Shown: piece after piece, positions 26,362 through 33,510 of the stretch
Position numbering within the stretch: the first letter of the stretch is position 1
How the letters are laid out: every line of letters starts with the position of its first letter
Assembly: GCA_965212595.1 (NCBI GenBank)
Contig: CBDBVE010000009.1
Location: 310,001-374,000, forward strand
Source: Poritiphilus sp965212595
Lineage (GTDB): Bacteria; Bacteroidota; Bacteroidia; Flavobacteriales; Flavobacteriaceae
Length of the DNA: 64,000 nucleotides
Reading direction: 5' to 3'
Notes under the pieces: model-generated
What the model was told of the DNA's origin: nothing
Seen by the model: only the letters and a program-made list of their open reading frames with translations
Databases searched by the model: none
Program-made: the position numbers and the translations under genes

Positions 26362-26385
26362 AAAGGCCTGCTTTAGCAGGCCTTT
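26362..26385. terminator. Bidirectional terminator between the SYLF gene and sahH
   Basis: A perfect 10-bp stem (AAAGGCCTGC / GCAGGCCTTT) with a TTTA loop, flanked by A and T runs. It lies 20-43 bp after the SYLF stop and 26 bp from the sahH stop, so it can serve both genes. Confidence 0.92.
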
Positions 26386-26410
26386 TTATTTATGTGTTTT
26401 CCGTTCTATT

Positions 26411-27727
26411 TTAATACCTGTAATACTCCGGCTTAAACGGTCCGTTAACCTTCACTCCAATGTAGTCAGCCTGATCTTCTTTCAACTCGGTTAATTCTGC
26501 ATCTAATCGAGAGAGGTGTAGCTTTGCAACCTTTTCATCGAGGTGTTTAGGCAACATATAAACCCTGTTCTCATAATTTTCACTATGGTTCCATAGCTCA
26601 ATTTGAGCCAGTGTCTGATTGGTAAACGAATTACTCATCACAAAGCTGGGATGCCCGGTGGCACAACCCAGATTAACCAATCGACCCTCTGCCAGAACAA
26701 TGATATCTTTGCCGGCTATGGTATACTTATCTACCTGAGGTTTTATTTCGTCCCTGGTATCTCCGTAATTTTCATTGAGCCAGGCCATATCTATTTCGTT
26801 GTCGAAATGCCCAATATTACAAACAATAGCCTTATCTCGCATGGCTCTAAAATGTTCGCCGCGAATAATATCTTTATTTCCCGTAGCTGTAATTATTACA
26901 TCGGCTTTTGAAATCACGGATTCCAGTTTTTTCACCTCATAACCATCCATGCAGGCCTGCAGGGCACAAATAGGATCAATTTCAGTGACTGTTACAATAG
27001 CCCCCGCACCTCTAAATGAGGCGGCCGTACCTTTACCTACATCACCGTATCCTGCCACTACAACACGTTTTCCGGCAAGCATGGTATCGGTTGCCCTTCT
27101 AATGGCATCAACTGCACTTTCCCGACATCCATACTTATTATCGAATTTCGATTTAGTGACCGAGTCATTAACATTGATAGCAGGCATAGGTAGGGTTCCA
27201 TTTTTCACCCTGTCATAAAGACGATGCACTCCTGTGGTAGTTTCCTCTGACAACCCTTTAATGGTAGAAGTAAGTTCTGGATACTGATCTAGTACCATAT
27301 TAGTAAGGTCTCCCCCATCATCAAGAATCATATTAAGAGGTTGACGCCCTTCTCCAAAAAATAAGGTTTGTTCTATACACCAGTCAAATTCCTCTTCAGT
27401 CATTCCTTTCCAGGCATATACGGGAATACCGGCCGCCGCTATAGCTGCTGCTGCGTGGTCTTGCGTGGAAAAAATATTACAGGAACTCCAGGTAACTTCG
27501 GCACCCAATGCAATCAAAGTTTCAATCAAAACCGCAGTTTGTATGGTCATATGCAAACATCCTGCAATACGTGCTCCTTTCAAAGGTTGCTGACTTCCGT
27601 ATTCCTCGCGTAGCGCCATTAATCCAGGCATTTCTGCTTCGGCCAATTCAATTTCCTTTCTTCCCCACTCTGCCAAAGAAATGTCCTTTACTTTATATGG
27701 AATGTAGGGTATGGTTTTGGTGCTCAT
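26411..27727 (-). CDS. ahcY: Adenosylhomocysteinase
   Basis: NAD-dependent hydrolysis of S-adenosylhomocysteine to adenosine and homocysteine, keeping methyltransferases active. 438 residues. Substrate domain blocks: LKGARIAGCLHMTIQTAVL and ACKGMTEEEF-like AWKGMTEEEF, with DDGGDLTN. The NAD domain has VVVAGYGDVGKGTAA, and the C-terminus ends FKPEYYRY with the conserved Lys-x-x-x-Tyr-Arg-Tyr. Monocistronic with a structured leader upstream. Confidence 0.98.
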   Translation of the reverse strand: MSTKTIPYIPYKVKDISLAEWGRKEIELAEAEMPGLMALREEYGSQQPLKGARIAGCLHMTIQTAVLIETLIALGAEVTWSSCNIFSTQDHAAAAIAAAGIPVYAWKGMTEEEFDWCIEQTLFFGEGRQPLNMILDDGGDLTNMVLDQYPELTSTIKGLSEETTTGVHRLYDRVKNGTLPMPAINVNDSVTKSKFDNKYGCRESAVDAIRRATDTMLAGKRVVVAGYGDVGKGTAASFRGAGAIVTVTEIDPICALQACMDGYEVKKLESVISKADVIITATGNKDIIRGEHFRAMRDKAIVCNIGHFDNEIDMAWLNENYGDTRDEIKPQVDKYTIAGKDIIVLAEGRLVNLGCATGHPSFVMSNSFTNQTLAQIELWNHSENYENRVYMLPKHLDEKVAKLHLSRLDAELTELKEDQADYIGVKVNGPFKPEYYRY

Positions 27728-27764
27728 ATCTATTTTTTATTTTACTTTCGTTACTAGGTAACTA

Positions 27765-27813
27765 ATTCCTTTCTATTAGGTAAATAAAGAAAGGAATAGC
27801 GCCTACAAAGGTA
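27765..27813 (-). promoter_or_regulatory. sahH leader: -7 box and 10-bp inverted repeat
   Basis: On the minus strand TACCTTTG (27813 to 27806) matches TAnnTTTG. Downstream in the leader, ATTCCTTTCT and AGAAAGGAAT (27765-27774 and 27788-27797) form a perfect 10-bp stem with a 13-nt loop, not followed by a T run. It could be an operator or an mRNA hairpin. It does not fit the SAH or SAM riboswitch patterns I know. Confidence 0.5.
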
Positions 27814-27833
27814 GTGATAACTTAACTAATTGC

Positions 27834-28469
27834 ATGCCTCTTTACAAAACTATAACAGTAGATAAGGCGATTACAGTTTACCTCTGGAAGGTAACAGAAC
27901 CGGAGGACGAACTTGAAAATAAGGTCCGCCTAACATCTAAGTGTCAGGAACGGATGGATGCTATGAAGTCTGAGCTTCACAGGCGTGCTTTTTTGAGCAT
28001 TCGCCACCTGCTTGCCGAGGCCGGCTATTCAGATTTTGACCTCTACTATGACGAGGCTGGGAAGCCACACTTAAAAGATGGGAATTTTATCTCGATCACA
28101 CATTCTAATAATTTCACTGGTATTATAGTCAGTACAGAGAAAGAGGTAGGCATTGATATTGAAAAGCAGCGTGAAAAAATATTGAAAATCGCCCACAAAT
28201 TTACGCCAATCGAAGAGTACAGGACGATTGCCAATACCGACGCTTTAATACAAAAACTCACCATTGTATGGGGTGCAAAGGAATCGCTATATAAGATTTA
28301 TGCTACTCATGGTTTGAGTTTTTTGCATCACATCATCATAGAGGATTTCTCAATTGCCGATAAAAATACAATAGGGGAGATCCTGTATAGGGGAAGGACC
28401 ACTAATTATGATATTTCTTTTCTAGAATTTGAAGGATTTACCTGTGTTTATGCCCTTGGCAGAGGTTGA
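27834..28469 (+). CDS. 4'-phosphopantetheinyl transferase superfamily protein
   Basis: Transfers phosphopantetheine from CoA to carrier proteins. 211 residues. The metal-binding motif VGIDIEKQREKI and the C-terminal WGAKESLYKIYA are the signature of the family, and a SITHSNNFTGIIVS block supplies the CoA-binding part. Sfp-like length. Divergent from sahH with a 106-bp gap. Which carrier protein it serves cannot be read from this window. Confidence 0.9.
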   Translation: MPLYKTITVDKAITVYLWKVTEPEDELENKVRLTSKCQERMDAMKSELHRRAFLSIRHLLAEAGYSDFDLYYDEAGKPHLKDGNFISITHSNNFTGIIVSTEKEVGIDIEKQREKILKIAHKFTPIEEYRTIANTDALIQKLTIVWGAKESLYKIYATHGLSFLHHIIIEDFSIADKNTIGEILYRGRTTNYDISFLEFEGFTCVYALGRG

Positions 28470-28668
28470 AAATGTAGATTGCCAAAATAAACAGATTCGT
28501 TTGATAAATAACAGAAAGCAGTTATAACCAAGCTTTATTACTCAACGGGGCTAAACCCCACCCCAAATCAAGTTAAGCCAGATTACTGCAATTTACTAGC
28601 AATAATCACAAATAAAATTTAAGATTTATTCTTTAAGCTCCATCCTGTCTTTAAGAACTTCCAATATC

Positions 28669-28676
28669 TATATTTG
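28669..28676 (+). promoter_or_regulatory. -7 element upstream of the thiamine-binding/PnuT cluster
   Basis: TATATTTG matches TAnnTTTG 49 bp before the ATG at 28726; no -33 TTG at good spacing. I searched this 256-bp gap for a TPP riboswitch and found none; it holds only a GGGG-CTAAA-CCCC hairpin at 28547-28559. Confidence 0.5.
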
Positions 28677-28725
28677 CAGAGAAAATAGGCAATTGTAAAT
28701 TCTATCAAGCATCAAATATCTCTAA

Positions 28726-28986
28726 ATGAACATCTCTGTCGAACTTACCCTTACGCCTTTACAAGACAACTTTGAAGAACCCATAATTCGCTTTATCAAA
28801 AGGCTTCGAAATTCTGGGCTTACAGTCTTAGAAAACCCATTAAGCACTCAAATCTATGGGGAATATGATGAGGTTATGCAACTGCTTCAAACTGAGATCA
28901 AGACTGCTTTTCAACTTATGGATAAGGGCCTTTTATACCTAAAAATTGTGAAAACAGACCGAAGCGATTATGAGCCCCATTTTTGA
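28726..28986 (+). CDS. Thiamine-binding protein (YkoF/MTH1187 family)
   Basis: An 86-residue ferredoxin-like protein: ISVELTLTPLQDNF at the start, then GLTVLENPLSTQIYGEYDEVM, the family signature, and a C-terminal LYLKIVKTDRSD strand. The YkoF/MTH1187 family binds thiamine or related pyrimidines in the cases studied. It overlaps the PnuC-like permease gene by 17 bp, so translation is likely coupled, and the context points to thiamine rather than nicotinamide riboside as the substrate of this cluster. Confidence 0.8.
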   Translation: MNISVELTLTPLQDNFEEPIIRFIKRLRNSGLTVLENPLSTQIYGEYDEVMQLLQTEIKTAFQLMDKGLLYLKIVKTDRSDYEPHF

Positions 28987-29608
28987 TTTCTTTTTTGACC
29001 CATATTACGAGAGGGCCGCACATCTTATCGTTTTGGAAGCTATTGCATTTTTCTTTGGTATTGCCAGTGTTGTCTATGCCAAGAGAGAGAATATCCTGGT
29101 CTATCCTACCGGACTTATTGCAACCACAATTACTGTTTACATTTTTTTGGTGGATGAGTTGTTTGGCGATATGATGATGAACTTCTATTATTCTATTATG
29201 AGTATCTACGGCTGGTGGAATTGGGCCAGGATAAAAGACCATCAAAAAGTGATACAAATCTCCAGAACAAATAAAAGGGAAAAGATCATAGGTTTTGGAC
29301 TCTTCCTTCTTACAATTGCGGTTACCTATTCGGTATATCGAATTTTTGGGTCAGAAATTCAGACCTCTAACTACGTAGATATTTTTACCTCAGGTATTTT
29401 CTTCACGGCCATGTGGTATATGGCGAATAAGAAGCTCGAAAACTGGACACTTTGGATCTTTGCTGATATTATCACCGTTCCCTTGTATGCCTATCGAGGT
29501 TGGGGAATGTTTTCACTTCAATATCTTATCTTTACTGTCTTGGCAATTCAAGGTTATATCGCATGGAAGAAGCACTTAAACAAAAGCCCTCAAACCTTGT
29601 TAAGGTAG
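28970..29608 (+). CDS. pnuT: PnuC-family vitamin transporter, probable thiamine transporter PnuT
   Basis: 212 residues with seven predicted membrane helices (first at about 18-36). PnuC-type features: YYSIMSIYGWWNW in the middle and WYMANKKLENWTLW, followed by DIITVPLYAYRG. PnuC proteins are facilitators that rely on intracellular phosphorylation for trapping. PnuC (nicotinamide riboside) and PnuT (thiamine) cannot be separated by family motif alone; the thiamine-binding gene directly upstream favours PnuT. It overlaps the next gene, a P-loop kinase, by 46 bp. Confidence 0.8.
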   Translation: MSPIFDFFFDPYYERAAHLIVLEAIAFFFGIASVVYAKRENILVYPTGLIATTITVYIFLVDELFGDMMMNFYYSIMSIYGWWNWARIKDHQKVIQISRTNKREKIIGFGLFLLTIAVTYSVYRIFGSEIQTSNYVDIFTSGIFFTAMWYMANKKLENWTLWIFADIITVPLYAYRGWGMFSLQYLIFTVLAIQGYIAWKKHLNKSPQTLLR

Positions 29609-30126
29609 TGCTTTTTGGCCCCGAATCTACAGGAAAAACAACCTTATCTGAGCAATTGGCAAGATACTACAGCACTGTTTGGGTACCGGAGTATGCTCGG
29701 GAGTATTTGCAGGAAAAATGGAACAATGAACGCAAGACCTGCGAACCTAAAGACCTGCTCCCAATAGCAGTGGGTCAAATGAAACTGGAAAACAGCTTGG
29801 CACAAAAGGCTACGGACCTACTTATTTGTGACACCGATTTACTGGAAACCAAGGTCTACTCAGAGGCCTATTATGTGGGTCATTGCGATCCGCTCCTGGA
29901 AAAATATGCTCTTCAAAATAGCTATGATCTTTATTTCTTGACATATATCGATATTCCATGGGAGAAGGATGATTTAAGAGACAAGCCTGCTGAAAGAGAA
30001 AAGATGTATAATTATTTTAAAAGTACGCTTGAAAGATATGAGCGGAATTTTGTTATTTTAAAGGGAGATAAAAAGACCCGCCTGGCCAGGGCAACCGAAC
30101 ACATTGATAAATTATTGAAGAAATGA
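29563..30126 (+). CDS. NadR-like P-loop ATPase/kinase
   Basis: 187 residues from the ATG at 29563; the frame is open further upstream inside pnuT but the P-loop strand begins soon after this ATG. Walker A is GPESTGKTTLSEQLA, as in the ribosylnicotinamide kinase domain of NadR, followed by WVPEYAREYL and LLICDTDLLETKVYSE (Walker B-like). There is no nucleotidyltransferase domain. Coupled to pnuT, it may phosphorylate the imported vitamin. If the substrate is thiamine this would be a thiamine kinase; if not, a nicotinamide riboside kinase. Confidence 0.8.
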   Translation: MEEALKQKPSNLVKVVLFGPESTGKTTLSEQLARYYSTVWVPEYAREYLQEKWNNERKTCEPKDLLPIAVGQMKLENSLAQKATDLLICDTDLLETKVYSEAYYVGHCDPLLEKYALQNSYDLYFLTYIDIPWEKDDLRDKPAEREKMYNYFKSTLERYERNFVILKGDKKTRLARATEHIDKLLKK

Positions 30127-31673
30127 CAGTATTTTCTGAGAATGACTTGCAACTTCTTGAAAGCAAGGGTATTTCACAAGAGCAGGTTGAAGAACAGATT
30201 GATACATTTAAAGAGGGTATCCCATTTGTAAACCTAGAAAACGCGGCTGTGGTTTCAGCTGGGATCTCAGAGTTTTCGCAAGATGAAGAGGAAACCTTAG
30301 TAGACAATTTTGAAAATGCCAGGGACAGTTTAGCACTGTTAAAATTTGTCCCGGCATCAGGAGCGGCCTCCAGAATGTTTAAGGCTTTGTTCAACTTTTT
30401 AGAATCCTTTAATCCCGCCAAAGAGGACTTTGAGGTGTATCTGGAGCGGACTAATGACAAGGATACTAAAGCCTTTTTTCAAGGCCTGGAACACTTCCCT
30501 TTTTACAGGCCAATTAAAAACAAAATTTCCAATAAAAAAGAGCTCTCAGACGAAGATCGGCTGCAATTTGTTAAAGAAATGCTGTTAGAAGATGGATTAA
30601 ATTTTGGCTTTTATCCTAAGGGCCTGCTGCCCTTCCATCACTATGATAATCATTTGGTAACCCCCTTTGAAGAGCATTTAAAGGAGGCAAGCAATTATGC
30701 CAGCGTAGGGGATAATGCATACCTACATTTGACTATTTCTGATCAGCATCGCAAACTTTTTTCGACAGAATTTAATGCAATAAAAGATCGGATTTTTAAT
30801 AGTACTAAAATGCAATTTCACCTAAGTTATTCCTATCAAAAGTCATCGACAGATACCGTAGCTGTAACTTTGGAAAACGAGCTTTTCAGAAAATCAGATG
30901 GCTCGCTTTTATTCAGGCCAGGCGGGCACGGAGCTTTGATTGAGAATTTGAATGAACAAGATGCAGATATTATTTTTATAAAGAACATAGATAATGTTGT
31001 AGTGCCAAAATATGCTGGAGAAATAGCGCAAAGCAAGAAAGTATTGGCAGGTCTTTTACTCAGGGTACAGCAAAGAGCTTTCCATTATGCAGAGCTTTTA
31101 GATAACGATCTTTTGGCTGATAGTGGGCAAATGAAGGAGATAAAAACTTTCTTAGAAGAAAATTTGAACATCCGCTTTTCGGAGAGATTTTACGAATTTA
31201 GCCTTGCAGAGCAAATAGAAGTGCTTAAGGATAAAATTAATCGACCAATTCGTATCTGTGGGATGGTAAAAAATGAAGGAGAACCCGGCGGCGGTCCTTT
31301 TTGGATCAGAGACCGGCAAGGGCATGTGTCCCTTCAGATTGTAGAATCGGCCCAGGTAGACATATCTAACCCTCAACAGTCAGCTATTTTTAAAAACTCT
31401 ACGCACTTTAATCCGGTGGACCTGGTCTGCGGTGTAAAGAACTATAAGGGAGAAAAGTACCACTTGCTAAACTTCATAGATAAGAAACAGGGTTTTATTA
31501 CTCAAAAAACCCAGGAAGGAAAACCTCTGAAGGCTCTAGAATTACCTGGGCTTTGGAACGGCGCTATGGCCTTCTGGAACACCATTTTTGTGGAGGTCCC
31601 CCTTATCACTTTTAATCCGGTAAAGACAGTTAATGATCTCCTTAAGCCAACCCATCAAGGCGAAAATGCCTAA
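30123..31673 (+). CDS. DUF4301 protein, nucleotidyltransferase-like
   Basis: 516 residues of the Bacteroidetes family DUF4301. The segment FVPASGAASRMFKAL resembles the GxGxGSRM loop of sugar-nucleotide pyrophosphorylases, LLFRPGGHGALIENL recalls the substrate loop, and IIFIKNIDNVVVP the strand carrying a metal-binding Asp. PGGGPFWIRD and LWNGAMAFWNTIF are further conserved-looking blocks. These parallels suggest a UDP-sugar pyrophosphorylase-type fold; activity is unproven. Overlaps the kinase gene by 4 bp, forming a four-gene overlapping operon. Confidence 0.8.
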   Translation: MTVFSENDLQLLESKGISQEQVEEQIDTFKEGIPFVNLENAAVVSAGISEFSQDEEETLVDNFENARDSLALLKFVPASGAASRMFKALFNFLESFNPAKEDFEVYLERTNDKDTKAFFQGLEHFPFYRPIKNKISNKKELSDEDRLQFVKEMLLEDGLNFGFYPKGLLPFHHYDNHLVTPFEEHLKEASNYASVGDNAYLHLTISDQHRKLFSTEFNAIKDRIFNSTKMQFHLSYSYQKSSTDTVAVTLENELFRKSDGSLLFRPGGHGALIENLNEQDADIIFIKNIDNVVVPKYAGEIAQSKKVLAGLLLRVQQRAFHYAELLDNDLLADSGQMKEIKTFLEENLNIRFSERFYEFSLAEQIEVLKDKINRPIRICGMVKNEGEPGGGPFWIRDRQGHVSLQIVESAQVDISNPQQSAIFKNSTHFNPVDLVCGVKNYKGEKYHLLNFIDKKQGFITQKTQEGKPLKALELPGLWNGAMAFWNTIFVEVPLITFNPVKTVNDLLKPTHQGENA

Positions 31674-31755
31674 TGTAGGAGTGACCATTTTTTAATATAA
31701 AGGTCTAAAGACCATAATAAAGCAGGGCATCCAGTCTTTCTTTAAATGTGTCTAA

Positions 31756-31893
31756 ATGCAAGTAGTATTAATAGTTACCGCGGCAATAAGCATCCTTATT
31801 TTTGTTGTCGCGCTATATATAATAAGTCCTTCCGTATTGTCCTTCCGACTGCTGGTTAGGATCAGGCGGGTCCTAAGGGGTCTAAGAAAGTAG
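31756..31893 (+). CDS. Small single-pass membrane ORF (45 aa), unrecognised
   Basis: ATG-initiated frame: MQVVLIVTAAISILIFVVAL then a second hydrophobic stretch, and a basic tail RIRRVLRGLRK. One helix spans about residues 3-23 and the tail would face the cytoplasm. It lies 82 bp after DUF4301 and 12 bp before a strong terminator, so it would be the last gene of that operon. No family known to me. Confidence 0.45.
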   Translation: MQVVLIVTAAISILIFVVALYIISPSVLSFRLLVRIRRVLRGLRK

Positions 31894-31905
31894 GCCCGTT
31901 CGAGT

Positions 31906-31941
31906 AGTAAAAGTGTGTAAAACTTACACATGTTTTTTACT
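31906..31941 (+). terminator. Terminator of the pnuT-DUF4301 operon
   Basis: TGTGTAA (31914-31920) pairs with TTACACA (31924-31930) around a 3-nt loop, extended by AGTAAAA and TTTTACT outer arms, with a T6 tract. The 158 bp from here to the next gene hold the sigma-54-like element at 32036 and nothing else I can support. Confidence 0.8.
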
Positions 31942-32035
31942 CCTTACTCAGCATTATACATACCTTAATAAAATATTAATATTATAAACAATTGATTATC
32001 AGTGAACTAAATAGATTTTTTACAGACACCGGCGA

Positions 32036-32050
32036 TGGCACTATTTTTTC
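32036..32050 (+). promoter_or_regulatory. Sigma-54-like promoter element upstream of the first PepSY-like gene
   Basis: TGGCAC-TATTT-TTTC fits the sigma-54 layout TGGCAC-N5-TTGC with one mismatch (the G of the -12 GC). It lies 50 bp before the ATG. The paralogous gene has TGGTAC-TATAT-TTTC at nearly the same distance. A sigma-54 activator gene lies 1.1 kb downstream. The missing -12 G is the main objection. Confidence 0.4.
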
Positions 32051-32099
32051 ATAATCCTAAGCGGAATACAAAACAAATGTTTAATTTAAAACACACGAA

Positions 32100-32405
32100 A
32101 TGAAAAAATTAGTTTTAGTAGCAGCATTAACATTAGGAAGTTTAACAACTTTTGCCCAGGATACCGAAGAGGTAGCAGCAACGGCGACAGAAGTAATGGA
32201 AGAAGCACAGGATAATTTTGCGTCAATTGAAATTGCCGAGTTGCCTGCAGCCATCACAGAGGCCTTGGCCAAAGATCATCCTGAGGCTACAATTAGTAAA
32301 GCTTACGCCAATGAAGAAGGGCAGTACAAATTAGAAGTAGCCAAAGCAGATGGCACAGAAGTTACCCTTTATGCCGATTCTGAAGGCAATTGGCTAGAAA
32401 TGTAA
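32100..32405 (+). CDS. Small secreted PepSY-like (BLIP-like fold) protein, copy 1
   Basis: 101 residues: signal peptide MKKLVLVAALTLGSLTTFAQ, an acidic Ala/Glu/Thr linker (about 21-40), then a compact domain ELPAAITEALAKDHPEATISKAY followed by YKLEVAKADGTEVTLYADSEG. This is the PepSY-like / DUF2874 pattern of small periplasmic proteins in Bacteroidetes. The copy at 32983 is a clear paralogue with the same signal and layout. Cargo or partner unknown; many such proteins are induced by envelope stress. Followed by a very stable terminator. Confidence 0.82.
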   Translation: MKKLVLVAALTLGSLTTFAQDTEEVAATATEVMEEAQDNFASIEIAELPAAITEALAKDHPEATISKAYANEEGQYKLEVAKADGTEVTLYADSEGNWLEM

Positions 32406-32469
32406 GTTTAGCGTTTATATATATTTAGTAGTATATAGTTAATTAGTTTTTGGTTAGTTTGGTTTGAAA

Positions 32470-32504
32470 ATGCCCTTGATGGTTCGCCATCAGGGGCATT
32501 TTTT
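32470..32504 (+). terminator. Terminator of PepSY-like copy 1, TTCG tetraloop
   Basis: A 13-bp stem (32470-32482 with 32487-32499, one G-U pair) is capped by TTCG closed by a G-C pair, an extra-stable tetraloop, and followed by T6. Confidence 0.95.
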
Positions 32505-32511
32505 CTTTTTC

Positions 32512-32804
32512 AGTGACTTTTTCTTCAATATGGTGTCTTAAATACTAAAGTCTTCGAAGAATCAAAAATTTTTTGGAATAAAGGACTTACGATATGTTAA
32601 GGATTTAAACGAGGTGATCAGGAACCAGCCAGGAAAGAAAATCAACGCCGCTTTTGTTCCCTTACTTGATTGAATATGGCATCTGGAAGGTCACTTCTAA
32701 CCGCCTTCCGCGTTTATGTGTAATTGGTTTACTATTCGATTAAGAGAAGTAGTTGGTTTTTATTGGTTGGTTTTTAGCCCTGGCAGCTTAGTCAGGGCTT
32801 TTTT
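32512..32804 (+). other. Orphan unit between the PepSY-like paralogues: no start codon, but its own terminator
   Basis: The stretch ends in a good terminator, AGCCCTG (32776-32782) with CAGGGCT (32793-32799) and T6, although another terminator already lies at 32470. Just before each of the three hairpins of this region there is a similar T/G-rich tract (GTTGGTTTTT or TTGGTTTGGTT type). A 43-codon frame at 32542-32673 (ending AAFVPLLD) has no ATG and no family I recognise. It may be a decayed third paralogue unit or a small RNA gene. No TAnnTTTG box seen. Confidence 0.4.
32776..32804 (+). terminator. Terminator of the orphan unit
   Basis: Seven base-pair stem AGCCCTG/CAGGGCT with a 10-nt loop and a T6 tract. 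Confidence 0.82.
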
Positions 32805-32928
32805 GCGTGTATATTTTACACATTTTAATTAAGCCCTTCCCAAAATTACACACTTTGTAAAAGCCTAGATAAATTTTAAATATCTGAAAAACAGGTATTT
32901 GTAAAACAATTTTAAATTTTATGAAGCC

Positions 32929-32943
32929 TGGTACTATATTTTC
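32929..32943 (+). promoter_or_regulatory. Sigma-54-like promoter element upstream of the second PepSY-like gene
   Basis: TGGTAC-TATAT-TTTC has the same architecture and the same -12 mismatch as the element at 32036, and lies 40 bp before the ATG. Conservation between the two paralogues is the main support, although it could also reflect duplication alone. Confidence 0.4.
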
Positions 32944-32982
32944 TATTGCTTATGTGAGTTTAATTTAAATACAAATAGAATC

Positions 32983-33288
32983 ATGAAAAAAATAATTTTT
33001 GCAGCAGTATTAGCACTGGGAAGTTTAACAACATTTGCGCAAGATGCAGAGGAAGCTCAAGCGGATGCAACAGAGGTTGTTGCTGAAGCTCAGGATAATT
33101 TTTCTGAGATTGCCGTAGAGGAATTGCCAGAAGCTGTGACAGCAGCGGTTGCTAAAAACTATCCTACTGCAACCATTAACAAAGCTTACGTAAATGAGGC
33201 GAAGCAATATAAGTTAGAAGTTTCCTTAGAGGATGGAACTTCAGGGACCTTATACGCCGACGAAAACGGAAATTGGATTGAACAATAA
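32983..33288 (+). CDS. Small secreted PepSY-like protein, copy 2
   Basis: 101 residues, the same length as copy 1: signal MKKIIFAAVLALGSLTTFAQ, acidic linker, then ELPEAVTAAVAKNYPTATINKAY and YKLEVSLEDGTSGTLYADENG. The two copies share most of the signal and the core positions but differ in about a third of residues, so the duplication is not recent. It precedes the sigma-54 response regulator by about 220 bp with its own terminator between. Confidence 0.82.
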   Translation: MKKIIFAAVLALGSLTTFAQDAEEAQADATEVVAEAQDNFSEIAVEELPEAVTAAVAKNYPTATINKAYVNEAKQYKLEVSLEDGTSGTLYADENGNWIEQ

Positions 33289-33331
33289 AAATAACTTGAG
33301 TTATTTGTTTTGTATCAAGTTGGTTTGGTTA

Positions 33332-33366
33332 GAAGGGGATCGTGTTAACGGTCCCTTTCTTTTTTT
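33332..33366 (+). terminator. Terminator of PepSY-like copy 2
   Basis: GAAGGGGATCG (33332-33342) pairs with CGGTCCCTTTC (33349-33359), including two G-U pairs, around a 6-nt loop, followed by T7. Confidence 0.88.
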
Positions 33367-33510
33367 ATGAACTTCTTAAAGATAACGCATAGGTTTATTA
33401 GCTTTCGAATTAAACCTAAATTGCTATTCTTCAGTCGCTTCGAGACTATTTTGACTTCAAGGTAACCTTCCTGAGCATTTTTTACGTAAGTACATAACAG
33501 GAAATTACTT

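Noticed and set aside
28470..28725. TPP riboswitch upstream of the thiamine-binding gene
   Set aside because: No GCTGAGA or TGAACCTG block; only a GGGG/CCCC hairpin is present.
31674..33510. CRISPR-like or tandem repeat array in the gene-poor stretch
   Set aside because: The apparent repetition is due to the two PepSY-like paralogues and their terminators; no regularly spaced identical repeats.
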